Shown here: positions 1-8,486 of the stretch, one piece after another | Numbering within the stretch: the first letter of the stretch is position 1 | Layout of the letters: every line of letters starts with the position of its first letter | Position numbers and translations under genes: made by a program | Source of the DNA: Saprospirales bacterium | GTDB taxonomy: Bacteria > Bacteroidota > Bacteroidia > Chitinophagales > Saprospiraceae | Assembly (NCBI GenBank): GCA_016703765.1 | Contig: JADJBL010000017.1 | Span: 1 to 64,000 of the forward strand | DNA length: 64,000 nucleotides | Direction: 5' to 3' | The notes under the pieces: generated by a model | Databases searched by the model: none | Seen by the model: only the letters and a program-made list of their open reading frames with translations | Told to the model about the DNA's origin: nothing

Positions 1-160
1 GAATATTAAATCCCTACGGGATTTTGACAAGTTTTTCAAAAGCTCGCTTTGCTTGTTTTTACTAGACTTTAGATGCGTTTGCCCTACCCCTACAGGGCTT
101 TTCATGATTTTCAATGTCAAATTCTATAAACGTGTCGCCCCTAACGGGGCTTTTTAACCC
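1..160. repeat. Intergenic short hairpin repeats
   Basis: No gene is seen before position 316. This stretch holds three small G/C-boxed inverted repeats around cccta(c/a)ggg-like cores, near 11-22, 91-111 and 137-150. The last (gcccc, loop taac, ggggc at 137-150) is followed by five T and would act as a weak intrinsic terminator on the plus strand. Their similarity to one another suggests a dispersed REP-like family. The function is inferred. Confidence 0.45.
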
Positions 161-204
161 AAAAGTGTTTGATTTCACTAACTTCTTTTGGAGTCTCCCC
201 CAAA

Positions 205-299
205 AAATCTGCGCAATCATAAAATCAGCGTGAATCTGCGGTCCGGCCCTCCTAATCTTCCAATTTCCCAGTCACTAATCACCAATCACCAGTCACTTT
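205..299. repeat. Heptamer-like short tandem repeat upstream of the glycosyltransferase
   Basis: Two low-complexity signals lie directly before the first gene. At 205-241 'aatctgcg' appears twice around an 'aaatcagcgtg' core. At 268-298 variants of 'cagtcac/taatcac/caatcac' follow one another with a period of seven. The heptamer run ends about 17 nt before the start codon. Comparable purine- or pyrimidine-biased repeats occur near 8,159-8,210 in this window. Confidence 0.45.
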
Positions 300-315
300 C
301 CGTATTTTCGCCCCC

Positions 316-1300
316 ATGAAACTCTCCATCATCATCCGCTGCCTGAACGAAGAGAAGCATATCGGCAAGCTCCTGGCCGGTATCATGGAACAGACGGAAA
401 AAGACCTGGAGATCATCGTGGTGGACAGCGGCTCCAAAGACGCCACCCTGAGCATCGCCAGCCATTTTCCGGTGAAGATCGTCTCCATCCGGCCGGAGGA
501 TTTTTCCTTCGGGTATGCCCTCAATATGGGCTGCGCGGCGGCTAAAGGGGGATGTGCTCCTCTTTGCCAGCGCGCACGTGTACCCGGTGTTCAACGACTG
601 GCTCAAGCTGATGCTGGAACCCTTCGAAGACGAAAGAGTGGCGCTGGTGTACGGAAAACAGCGGGGCAACGAGATCACGCGCTACTCCGAGCACCAGATC
701 TTCGCCAAATGGTTTCCGGAGGAATCGACCCGCAACCAGCTCCACCCCTTTTGCAACAACGCCAATTGCGCCATCCGTAAAAAGGTCTGGGAAAGCCAGC
801 CCTACGACGAGACGCTCACTGGACTGGAAGACATCGACTGGGCGAAAAGGGCGCTGGAGAGCGGCCGGCGCATCGCCTACCAGGCCGACGCGGTCATCAT
901 CCACGTGCACGAGGAGCGCTGGCGGAATGTCTTCAACCGCTATCGGAGAGAGGCCATCGCCCTGCGCCTGATCATGAAGCACGAGAAATTCAACTTCTAT
1001 ACCTTCGCCAGTTTGCTTATTGAAAAACTGCTGGAGCGATTGGCGGCAGGCTCTGCACGACGGGGTTTTGTGGAAAAACATGGGCAGCATCCTTCTCTTC
1101 CGACTGATGCAATTCTGGGGCACCTACCGGGGCTACAAGCAGTCGTATCTGCTCGACAACCAGGTCAGGGAGCGGTTTTACTACCCGAAGGATATATCGC
1201 CAAACCCAAAGGCGGCGAGGACTCCAGCCGCAAGATCGATTATACGCATATCCAGCCCCCGGGACCCGGCGGCACGATGGTAAAACCGCCTTCCAAATGA
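316..1300 (+). CDS. Family 2 glycosyltransferase, broken by frameshifts
   Basis: Probable GT-A-fold glycosyltransferase (GT2). It transfers a sugar from a nucleotide donor in the cytoplasm or at the inner membrane, for polysaccharide or glycan assembly. The start MKLSIIIRCLNEEKHIGKLL is the typical GT2 opening. 'IIVVDSGSKDAT' (about residues 35-46) is the donor-binding region, and 'LTGLEDIDWAKRA' matches the ED acceptor/catalytic motif. The frame moves from 1 to 2 near 541-547, where GGGGG reads correctly as GGGG, then from 2 to 3 near 1022-1026 (AAAAA for AAAA). It probably returns to frame 2 near 1190, which gives the C-terminus ending at 1300 and an ATGA overlap with the next gene. Homopolymer positions favour consensus errors over true inactivation. 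The family call is firm; the sugar specificity is unknown. Confidence 0.8.
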
Positions 1301-1932
1301 GCCGACTGATCGACATCTCCGTCCCCCTGCACCCCGGCCTGCCGGTTTGGCCCGGCAACCCGAAGGTGCAGCTCGAATTTACCATGCGCATGGCCGACGG
1401 CCACCACGCCAACGTGAGCCGGATGGCGCTCAACGTGCATTCCGGCACGCATATCGACGCCCCGCTCCACTTTATCCACGAGGCGAAAACGACGGCGGAA
1501 ATTGCGCTGGAAAAATTTTGCGGCCCCTGCCAGGTGGTTTCTTTCGAGGGCCAAAAGGCGATCACGGCCGATGGCCTGGAGGCCCTCCAACTGCCCGACG
1601 GAGTGAGCCGCCTGCTGTTCAAAACGGACAATTCGAAAAAGTGGGACGACCCCAGCCACCCTTTCGACACCACATACTGCGCCCTCACGGCCGACGCCGC
1701 TCAGTGGGTCGTGGACCATGGCATCGTTTTGGTCGGAATTGATTACCTTTCCATCCAGCTATTCCACGACCCGCCAGATACCCATGTGATTCTGCTGAGA
1801 AAAGAGGTCGTCATCCTGGAAACCCTCGACCTGCGCGGCGTAGCGCCCGGCCCCTACGAACTCCTCTGCCTGCCGATCAGCGCCCGTGGAGTGGAGGGAA
1901 TACCGGCGCGGGCGGTGCTGAAAACCCTTTGA
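1297..1932 (+). CDS. Cyclase / arylformamidase-family metal-dependent hydrolase (KynB-like)
   Basis: A 211-residue protein of the cyclase family (PF04199), whose best-known member is kynurenine formamidase of tryptophan catabolism. The signature HSGTHIDAPLHF is complete at residues 48-59; H48, H52, D54 and probably H58 are the expected metal ligands. The N-terminus 'LIDISVPLHPGLPVWPGNP' is the conserved first strand and substrate loop. Length is normal for the family. The ATG overlaps the stop of the glycosyltransferase reading by four bases, suggesting cotranslation. No other kynurenine-pathway gene is nearby, so the substrate could be another formamide, ester or polyketide-like compound. 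Family membership is seen; substrate assignment is not supported. Confidence 0.85.
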   Translation: MSRLIDISVPLHPGLPVWPGNPKVQLEFTMRMADGHHANVSRMALNVHSGTHIDAPLHFIHEAKTTAEIALEKFCGPCQVVSFEGQKAITADGLEALQLPDGVSRLLFKTDNSKKWDDPSHPFDTTYCALTADAAQWVVDHGIVLVGIDYLSIQLFHDPPDTHVILLRKEVVILETLDLRGVAPGPYELLCLPISARGVEGIPARAVLKTL

Positions 1933-2059
1933 AAAGACAGTAGCCGACATATTTTTTCTTAGAGCCGTGCAACTTGCAAGGGGGTCGTTATTCCCAAGTA
2001 TATTTGATTCGGTTCGATAAAATACCTGCCCTTGAAATTTTATTCAACCGCTTCGCGGT

Positions 2060-2260
2060 TGTTTCGTATTCGTTTTTCTTGCCCCGGATTCCATCCGGGG
2101 TTATTAATATTGACCTCGGGATTGTGGTGGCTTCCCGATGCAATCGGGGAAACCCTGAAGAGGGTTAAATATTCATAACCCCCGATGAAATCCGGGAAAC
2201 AAGCGAAACAAAAACCCTGAAAGGGTTAAATATTCATAACCCCGGATGAAATCCGGGGCT
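2060..2260. repeat. REP-like repeat cluster upstream of the metalloprotease
   Basis: The 1933-2282 gap has no gene. It contains two near-identical units of about 45 nt at 2152-2196 and 2214-2258. Each has an 'accctgaa..agggtt' stem, the spacer 'aaatattcataa', and a 'ccc.gatgaaatc.ggg' stem. A third related but inverted or degenerate element with a 'ccccggat..atccgggg' stem lies at 2083-2100. The composite of hairpins and AT spacers looks like a mobile or dispersed intergenic repeat, not CRISPR: only two units, no spacer diversity. Confidence 0.6.
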
Positions 2261-2282
2261 CAAAAACTCAAATCCTCCTCCC

Positions 2283-5200
2283 ATGTCCCGAATCTTTACC
2301 ACCCTGCTGGCAATCCTCCTTTTTGTATCCTTTGCCGCCGCGCAGGACTACAATCCCTGGACTCCCATCGCGGAAAATTCCATGCCCCGCGGCCTGGGCG
2401 AACGCCGCATCCAGCCGCGCGATTATACCACCTTCCGGCTCGATATCTCTGCCCTGGAAGCTATTCTCCAAAACGCGCCCCTGCGCTTTACCGAAGAGGC
2501 AGACAAGCAGCAGGTGGAACTCTCCATTCCTATGCCCGACGGACAGATCAAGCGTTTCCGTGTGCTGGAAGCGCCGGTGATGGATCCCGAACTGGGCCAA
2601 CAATTTCCGGAAATACGCACTTATATGGCTACCGGCATCGACATGCCAGGGGCTTCGGCCAGACTGGACTGGACGCCCCAGGGCTTTCACGCCATGGTCT
2701 TTATTCCGGGCGGCGGAACGGTCTTTGTCGATCCCTACGCATTTCCCGATCGCGAATTTTATCAGAGCTATTTCAAGCATAATTTTCTCAAAAAAGACGC
2801 AGAGCCCTTTGTCTGCGAGTTTTTGGAAAACCATGGAGAAGATAACTCCCCGAAACCGGGCGAGGATATGCCCGAACTCAATGGCGACTGCAAGCTGCGC
2901 ACCTACCGCCTGGCCTTGGCCTGCACCGGTGAATACGCCACCTACCACGGAGGGACCGTCGCACTGGCCCTGGCGGCCATGAACACCTCGATGAACCGCG
3001 TGAACGGAATCTTCGAGCGGGAAAGCGGCGTGACCATGGTCATGGTGCCCAACAACAACCTCATCGTCTACCTCAACGGCGCCACCGACCCCTACACCAA
3101 CGGCAACGGAAGCGCCATGCTGAGCCAAAATATCAACACCTGCAACAGCGTCATCGGATCGTCCAACTACGACATCGGGCACGTGTTCAGCACCGGCGGC
3201 GGCGGAGTGGCTTACCTCAATGCCGTCTGCGGATCGAACAAGGCAGGCGGCGTCACCGGTTCCTCCAACCCCGTGGGCGATCCCTTCGATGTCGATTACG
3301 TGGCGCACGAAATGGGCCACCAATTCGGCGGAAGACACACCCAAAACAACGCATGCAACCGCGACAGCAACTCCTCCTACGAGCCGGGGAGCGCATCCAC
3401 GATCATGGGCTATGCGGGCATTTGCTCCCCCAACGTGCAGTCCAACTCCGACGACTATTTTCACGTAAACAGCCTCATCCTCATCAGCAATTTCATCACC
3501 GGCACGGGTAACAACTGCGCCGCGTCGAGCAATATCGGCAACCAACAGCCCAGCGCGGAAGCGGGCGCCAACTACACGATCCCCAGAAGCACGCCCTTCG
3601 TGCTCACGGGCACGGGCTCCGATCCCAACAACGATCCCATCACCTATTGCTGGGAACAATACGACCGGGAGGTGGCCACCCAGCCGCCGCTGGCGACCAA
3701 TACCGTGGGTCCCGCGTTCCGTTCGCTCGACCCGGTGACCAGCAACCAGCGCTATTTTCCCAACCTCAACGCCATCGTGGCCAACACCAACCCGACCTGG
3801 GAGGTGCTGTCCAGCGTGGGGCGCACCTATAATTTCCGCCTCACCGTGCGCGACAACCACCCCGATGGCGGTTGCGCATTCCAGGACAATATGGTGGTGA
3901 CGGTAAACGGGGCATCCGGACCCTTCGTCGTCACGGCGCCCAATACGGCCGTGAGCTGGCCCGCATTCAGCCAGCAGACCGTCACCTGGAACGTGGCCAA
4001 TACCAACGCCGCGCCCGTCAATTGTCAAAACGTGGACATCCTCCTGTCGCTCGACGGCGGGTTTACGTATCCGGTTACCCTCGCTACCAACGTGCCCAAT
4101 AATGGGTCGAGCGTAGTTTCTGTGCCGTTCAATCCCACCGGGACGGCCAGGGTCATGGTCAAAGGATCGAACAATATCTTTTTCGATATTTCAAACCAGA
4201 ATTTCACAATCACCGCGCCGCAACAGACTTTCAGCCTGACGATGGCGCCGCCTCAGCAGCAGGCCTGCCCCGGTCAGCAGGTGACCTATACCCTCATCCT
4301 GACGCCTTTCGGCGGCTATACGGGCTCTGCAAACCTCTCCGTTTCCGGTCTTCCCGCGGGCATTTCGGCAACGCTCAGCCCCAACCCGGCTTCCATACCG
4401 GGCACGGCCAGCCTCGTACTCAGCACTTTACCCGGCACGAACTTGCAGGGGCTTTTCCCTTTCACCGTCACCGCTACCAACCCGTTTGAATCGCACACCA
4501 CGGGTGGAGGATTTTTCCTGCATCCCGGCACGCCCGGGCAGATCAGCCTGCTCGCGCCCGCGAACGGAGCGGTGGATGTGGTCCTCCAGCCTACTTTTCA
4601 ATGGACGCTCGACCCGAAGGCCAGCGGATATCATTTTCAACTGGCTACGGATGCGGCTTTTGCCAACGTAATAATCGACCTTCCCAATCTTCCCGGCGGT
4701 TCTTTTACCCCGGGCGGGCCATTGGCGGAGGGCACGACTTATTACTGGCGGGCAAGGGCTTTCAATAATTGCGGCGACGGGGGCTTCGGTCCCGTATTTG
4801 CTTTTAAAACCCTCACCACCGAGCCCTCGGATATCTGCCTGATCGTCTCGAGCGACGGCGTGCTGATGGATATTCTACCCGGCCAGGACAACAGCTTCAC
4901 CTTGCCGGTGAGCATCCCCGGCACGATCACGGACGTCAATTTGCACAATATCTCCATTACCCATCCCCAGATAAGCCAGGTGGCGGCGGGGTTGTACAGC
5001 CCGCAAGGCACGCCGGTGGCCCTGTTTTCAAACCTTTGCGGCGGTGGAGCAGGGGCTAACCTCTACCTCGGCCTCGACGACGATGCAAGCAAGACCTATG
5101 CCCAGATCCCCTGTCCGCCCAGCGACATTCAGAATACTTACAAGCCGAAGGAGTTGTTGGGCGCTTATGACGGCGAGGAAATGGAGGGGGATTGGACTCT

Positions 5201-6545
5201 CCAGGTCATCGTATTCCCCGGCGCAAGCGGCGGCACGCTGAACAATTGGTCGCTGGAAATATGCTATATCCCCGGCGGCGAAGACCCCCTGGTTTTTGAC
5301 CTGAACACCACCGACGTCTCTTGTAACGGGCAGTCGGACGGCGCCGCTTTGGTCGTACCCTCCGGCGGCTCGGGCAATTACACCGTATCCTGGAGCACCG
5401 GCGAAAGCGGCTTGTCGATTTCCGGACTGGCGGCGGGCGGCTATTCCGTCACCGTGTCGGACGGGGTGAGCAGCGTGAGCGAAACCTTTACCATCGGGCA
5501 GCCCGCGGCGATGTTGCTGAACCTGTTTACCGGAAACGCCCAAAACGGAAACGACGGATGGATCGACCTCACGGTGAGCGGCGGGACTCCGCCTTTCAGC
5601 TACCATTGGGACAACGGCGAGACTACCGAAGACCTGTCCGACCTTACCCCGGGCGTGTATTGCGTGATCGTCACCGATTCGGTCGGTTGCAAAGCACAGG
5701 GCTGCGCCACCGTCAACGGCCCCACTTCCTGTTCTTCCTGGGTTCCGGTCACCATCACGCCCTCCCAGAGCAATTGTTTCATTGCCTGGAGTCCTGTTGC
5801 CGGCGCTTCCAAATACCGCATCCGCTACCAGCCCGTGGGCAATCCGCCGGATCTGTGGACGGTGAAAGAGGTGAACAGCCCCTTTACTTCCATCGTATTG
5901 GTGAGCCTGGTGCCCGGCGCGGACTACGTTTTCCAGACCTCGACATTCTGCAACGAGGCCTACACCGACTGGTCCGGCAACTATTATTTTACCACGATTC
6001 CCGATCCGAATAACAACTGCGCCTCCTGGGTCCCGGGGCCGATTTCCACGACGACCAACACCGCTACCATTCAGATCCAGCCCGTGCCCGGCGCCGCGCT
6101 CTACCTCATCCGCTACCGTCCATCGGGCGGCAGCGTGTGGTTGAACGCCCAAACAGCTTCCACCGTGCTGAATCTGAGCGGCTTACTCCCAGGAACGACC
6201 TATGAATTCCGCACCCAGACCAAGTGTTCGAGTGGGCAGAATTCCTATATTTCCGCCATCACCTACCTGTTTACGACCCAGCAATTGCAATTCAAGGGAG
6301 GGGTTTGGGCGAAAGGGTTCGATATTCAACCCAACCCGGCGAGCGATTATTTGGAGCTCGGAGGCTTGCCCTCCGAGGATGCGGAAATCGTCATTGTCAG
6401 CGCCTCGGGCGAAAAAGTCATGACCGTACCCGTATCGGAAAGCCTGCAAATCCTGTCGATCGGCCACCTGCCGGGAGGGGTGTATTTTGTTACGGTTTCG
6501 GGGAATGGGATGGCGCCGGTGACGAAGCGCTTTATCAAGTTGTAG
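2283..6545 (+). CDS. Secreted reprolysin-like metalloprotease with P-domain, SprB, FN3 and type A T9SS sorting domain
   Basis: A 1420-residue exported zinc metalloendopeptidase. A signal peptide (about 1-20, ending FAAAQ) precedes a propeptide to about residue 200. The catalytic domain has HEMGHQFGGRH at 342-352, the HExxHxxGxxH zinc site of metzincins, with a Met-turn 'STIMGYAG' downstream. It is followed by Ig/PKD-like domains, a proprotein-convertase P domain (about 850-1000), two SprB-like repeats (about 1003-1145), two fibronectin III domains (about 1148-1330), and a C-terminal type IX sorting domain (about 1345-1420, 'IQPNPASDYLEL' and 'LPGGVYFVTV'). The signals predict outer-membrane passage by T9SS and surface anchoring or release. 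The frame is intact. A strong family call; the protein substrate is unknown. Confidence 0.93.
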   Translation: MSRIFTTLLAILLFVSFAAAQDYNPWTPIAENSMPRGLGERRIQPRDYTTFRLDISALEAILQNAPLRFTEEADKQQVELSIPMPDGQIKRFRVLEAPVMDPELGQQFPEIRTYMATGIDMPGASARLDWTPQGFHAMVFIPGGGTVFVDPYAFPDREFYQSYFKHNFLKKDAEPFVCEFLENHGEDNSPKPGEDMPELNGDCKLRTYRLALACTGEYATYHGGTVALALAAMNTSMNRVNGIFERESGVTMVMVPNNNLIVYLNGATDPYTNGNGSAMLSQNINTCNSVIGSSNYDIGHVFSTGGGGVAYLNAVCGSNKAGGVTGSSNPVGDPFDVDYVAHEMGHQFGGRHTQNNACNRDSNSSYEPGSASTIMGYAGICSPNVQSNSDDYFHVNSLILISNFITGTGNNCAASSNIGNQQPSAEAGANYTIPRSTPFVLTGTGSDPNNDPITYCWEQYDREVATQPPLATNTVGPAFRSLDPVTSNQRYFPNLNAIVANTNPTWEVLSSVGRTYNFRLTVRDNHPDGGCAFQDNMVVTVNGASGPFVVTAPNTAVSWPAFSQQTVTWNVANTNAAPVNCQNVDILLSLDGGFTYPVTLATNVPNNGSSVVSVPFNPTGTARVMVKGSNNIFFDISNQNFTITAPQQTFSLTMAPPQQQACPGQQVTYTLILTPFGGYTGSANLSVSGLPAGISATLSPNPASIPGTASLVLSTLPGTNLQGLFPFTVTATNPFESHTTGGGFFLHPGTPGQISLLAPANGAVDVVLQPTFQWTLDPKASGYHFQLATDAAFANVIIDLPNLPGGSFTPGGPLAEGTTYYWRARAFNNCGDGGFGPVFAFKTLTTEPSDICLIVSSDGVLMDILPGQDNSFTLPVSIPGTITDVNLHNISITHPQISQVAAGLYSPQGTPVALFSNLCGGGAGANLYLGLDDDASKTYAQIPCPPSDIQNTYKPKELLGAYDGEEMEGDWTLQVIVFPGASGGTLNNWSLEICYIPGGEDPLVFDLNTTDVSCNGQSDGAALVVPSGGSGNYTVSWSTGESGLSISGLAAGGYSVTVSDGVSSVSETFTIGQPAAMLLNLFTGNAQNGNDGWIDLTVSGGTPPFSYHWDNGETTEDLSDLTPGVYCVIVTDSVGCKAQGCATVNGPTSCSSWVPVTITPSQSNCFIAWSPVAGASKYRIRYQPVGNPPDLWTVKEVNSPFTSIVLVSLVPGADYVFQTSTFCNEAYTDWSGNYYFTTIPDPNNNCASWVPGPISTTTNTATIQIQPVPGAALYLIRYRPSGGSVWLNAQTASTVLNLSGLLPGTTYEFRTQTKCSSGQNSYISAITYLFTTQQLQFKGGVWAKGFDIQPNPASDYLELGGLPSEDAEIVIVSASGEKVMTVPVSESLQILSIGHLPGGVYFVTVSGNGMAPVTKRFIKL

Positions 6546-6550
6546 AGACC

Positions 6551-7279
6551 TTGAAAAGGATAAACCTCTGGTCGAGTCCGCGGAATGTATCCACTGCGCT
6601 GATGTACTCTTTTGCACAGCGCAGCGATACTACCGTGGTCGACGAGCCCTTGTACGCCCATTACCTCGCGCATGGGGCGGTCGGGGTCGAGCACCCCGGC
6701 GAGGAGGAGGTCTTGGCGTCCCAGTCGTCGGATGCCGGGGAAGTGATCCGGGAGGTCTTGATGGGCCGGTATGAACGTCCGGTGGTGGTGTTCAAGCAGA
6801 TGACCCACCACCTGACGGAGGGCCTGGACCTGAGTTTTTTAAAGGAAATGGAAAATGTGCTGCTCATCCGCGATCCGCGGGCCATTCTCTCCTCGTATGC
6901 CAAGGTCATCTCCAATCCCGGCATTCGGGATGTGGGCATCCGCCAGCAGACGGAGTTGCTGGAATACCTGGAACATAGCGGCGCCTTGAGCGCGGTGGTC
7001 GATGCGAAAGAACTGCTACTGGACCCGTCCGCAGTGCTCGGCACGCTGTGCGAGCGCCTCGGCATTCCCTTCGACCCGTCCATGCTTCGTTGGGAGGCGG
7101 GGCCCAGGCCGGAGGACGGGGTTTGGGCGAAATACTGGTATTCGGCCGTGCATCGCTCTACCGGATTTCAGCCCTATTCCGCGGAAACGGATCCGCTTCC
7201 GGTCCATTTGGAAGAACTGGCTGAAGAGTGCCGCCCTTTCTACGAAAAATTATATCGCAAAGCCATAAAAGCCCGGTAA
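6551..7279 (+). CDS. Sulfotransferase-like protein
   Basis: About 242 residues from a TTG start that gives LKRINLWSSPRNVSTALMYS. The 'SSPRNVSTA' stretch at residues 8-16 resembles the 5'-phosphosulfate-binding loop of PAPS-dependent sulfotransferases, and 'LLIRDPRAILSSYAKV' resembles the 3'-phosphate-binding motif. No ATG occurs before this loop in frame after the protease stop; the next Met falls inside the motif, so TTG is preferred. It begins five bases after the protease gene and its stop is three bases before the aminotransferase ATG, so translation of the pair is probably coupled. Small sulfotransferase-like proteins of this kind can lack a proven acceptor. The biochemical activity is inferred from family only. 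Confidence 0.8.
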   Translation: MKRINLWSSPRNVSTALMYSFAQRSDTTVVDEPLYAHYLAHGAVGVEHPGEEEVLASQSSDAGEVIREVLMGRYERPVVVFKQMTHHLTEGLDLSFLKEMENVLLIRDPRAILSSYAKVISNPGIRDVGIRQQTELLEYLEHSGALSAVVDAKELLLDPSAVLGTLCERLGIPFDPSMLRWEAGPRPEDGVWAKYWYSAVHRSTGFQPYSAETDPLPVHLEELAEECRPFYEKLYRKAIKAR

Positions 7280-7282
7280 ACC

Positions 7283-8203
7283 ATGCTTCAGTCTTTTAAC
7301 CCAAAAAACGAGAAGATTCTAATTTCCATCAACGGCGTACTTTATCCGCGGCAGGAGGCCAGGGTATCCGTGTTCGACAGCGTCGTGCAAGGCGGCGATG
7401 CCGTGTGGGAAGGGCTGCGTCTGTATAAAGGCCGCATTTTCCATTTGGAAGAGCACCTCGACCGGCTTTTCGATTCGGCGCATGCCCTGGCTTTTCAGCA
7501 GGTGCCCGGGAGGGATTTTGTGAAAAAATCCATCTCCGAAACCCTGGAGGCCAACGGGATGGACGACGGGGTGCATATCCGGCTCACCCTGACCCGAGGG
7601 GAGAAAATCACTTCCGGCATGGACCCCCGGCTCAACCAGTCGGGCTGCACCCTGATCGTGCTAGCGGAGTGGAAGCCGCCCGTTTTTCCGGAGGAGATCA
7701 CCCTCATCACCTCCGCCATCCGCCGCAACGGGCCGGCCTTTCTGGACAGCAAGGTGCACCACAACAACCTGCTCAACAATATCCTGGCCAAGATCGAGGC
7801 TAACTACGCCGGGGCCGACGGGGCCGTCATGCTCGACGAAAACGGCTTCGTGGCCGAGGCCAACGACGTGAACCTGTTTTTCATCCGCAACAGGGTGGTG
7901 TACACGCCCCTACCCCACGCCTGTCTGCCCGGCATCACCCGCAAGACGGTGCTGGATATTTGCCGGAATTACGAGATCCCCTTCGAGGAGCGCAACCTGT
8001 CGCTCACCGAATTTTATACCGCCGACGAGGTATTCGTCACCGGCACCATGGGAGAATTGACCAAGGTAGGAGCAATCGACGGAAGGAAAATTGTGAACAA
8101 AGCGGGGAGCTCGCTGCTCAAGGTTTTGCAGGTGTATTATTGGGATTTGACGGGGGAGGAAGGGAGGAAGGGTGAAGGGTGGAGGGTGAAGAGTGAAGAG
8201 TGA
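7283..8203 (+). CDS. Class IV PLP aminotransferase (branched-chain aminotransferase / ADC-lyase fold)
   Basis: A 306-residue fold-type IV PLP enzyme. The catalytic lysine is K157 in 'FLDSKVHHNN', and 'GFVAEANDVNLFFIRN' carries the phosphate-binding loop found in IlvE, D-amino-acid aminotransferase and aminodeoxychorismate lyase. 'GITRKTVLDI' and 'ADEVFVTGTMGELTKV' are the usual C-terminal motifs. It likely moves an amino group from a branched-chain or other amino acid to 2-oxoglutarate in the cytoplasm. It is tightly linked to the upstream sulfotransferase-like gene. The last roughly 16 residues (GEEGRKGEGWRVKSEE) are encoded by a purine repeat, so the ancestral stop was probably earlier. IlvE versus a specialised transaminase cannot be separated by eye. 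Confidence 0.85.
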   Translation: MLQSFNPKNEKILISINGVLYPRQEARVSVFDSVVQGGDAVWEGLRLYKGRIFHLEEHLDRLFDSAHALAFQQVPGRDFVKKSISETLEANGMDDGVHIRLTLTRGEKITSGMDPRLNQSGCTLIVLAEWKPPVFPEEITLITSAIRRNGPAFLDSKVHHNNLLNNILAKIEANYAGADGAVMLDENGFVAEANDVNLFFIRNRVVYTPLPHACLPGITRKTVLDICRNYEIPFEERNLSLTEFYTADEVFVTGTMGELTKVGAIDGRKIVNKAGSSLLKVLQVYYWDLTGEEGRKGEGWRVKSEE

Positions 8204-8210
8204 AGGGTGA
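8159..8210. repeat. Purine-rich 7-nt-period tandem repeat at the aminotransferase 3' end
   Basis: A run of gaaggg(t)/gagggtga/gagtgaa variants with a period of about seven, all purines plus T on the plus strand. It overlaps the last codons and stop of the aminotransferase. Being low complexity, it may vary in copy number between strains and so alter the C-terminal tail. Confidence 0.55.
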
Positions 8211-8223
8211 ATACGGGGTATTT

Positions 8224-8260
8224 CTGAGTGACCGGGTGACTGAGTCACCCGGTCACTCAG
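8224..8260. repeat. Palindrome 1 of 3 in a convergent gap
   Basis: Perfect inverted repeat with 18-nt arms (ctgagtgaccgggtgact) around a single central g. It lies 20 nt after the aminotransferase stop. It is the longest of three related palindromes. A transcript from either strand could fold it, so it may act as a bidirectional terminator or REP-type element. No T run follows. Confidence 0.75.
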
Positions 8261-8326
8261 ATTCCGACCCAATTTGATAAAAAGCCCAGTGTTATCAAGG
8301 AGCTCCCTTTATTTCGAGGAAAAATT

Positions 8327-8359
8327 GACTCACCGGGTGACTGAGTCACCCGGTGAGTC
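8327..8359. repeat. Palindrome 2 of 3 in a convergent gap
   Basis: Perfect inverted repeat with 16-nt arms (gactcaccgggtgact) around one g. Compared with palindromes 1 and 3, both outer arms changed together (gtgacc to ctcacc on one side, matching change on the other), so base pairing was kept. Compensatory change argues that the folded form, in DNA or RNA, is what is maintained. Confidence 0.75.
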
Positions 8360-8427
8360 TGCTCTTGTCTATTTTTTACGAAAAAACCAGTATTTACAGG
8401 CCTTTTGACCGCTTTTCGTGGAAAATT

Positions 8428-8460
8428 GAGTGACCGGGTGACTCAGTCACCCGGTCACTC
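8428..8460. repeat. Palindrome 3 of 3 in a convergent gap
   Basis: Perfect inverted repeat with 16-nt arms (gagtgaccgggtgact) around one c. It starts 101 nt after palindrome 2, which itself starts 103 nt after palindrome 1. It ends eight bases before the stop codon of the LytTR regulator, whose mRNA would carry this hairpin first. Confidence 0.75.
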
Positions 8461-8486
8461 ATCGAAACTCATCGAAACTCATCGAA
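8457..8486. repeat. Three tandem decamers (actcatcgaa) spanning a stop codon
   Basis: Three head-to-tail copies of a 10-nt unit run from the edge of palindrome 3 into the 3' end of the minus-strand LytTR gene. They contain its stop (8469-8471) and encode the last residues, FDEFR. The repeat may have replaced the original terminus. Confidence 0.65.

Noticed and set aside
2152..2258. Possible CRISPR array
   Set aside because: Only two hairpin-rich units, spacing of ~17 nt, no third repeat and no cas genes.
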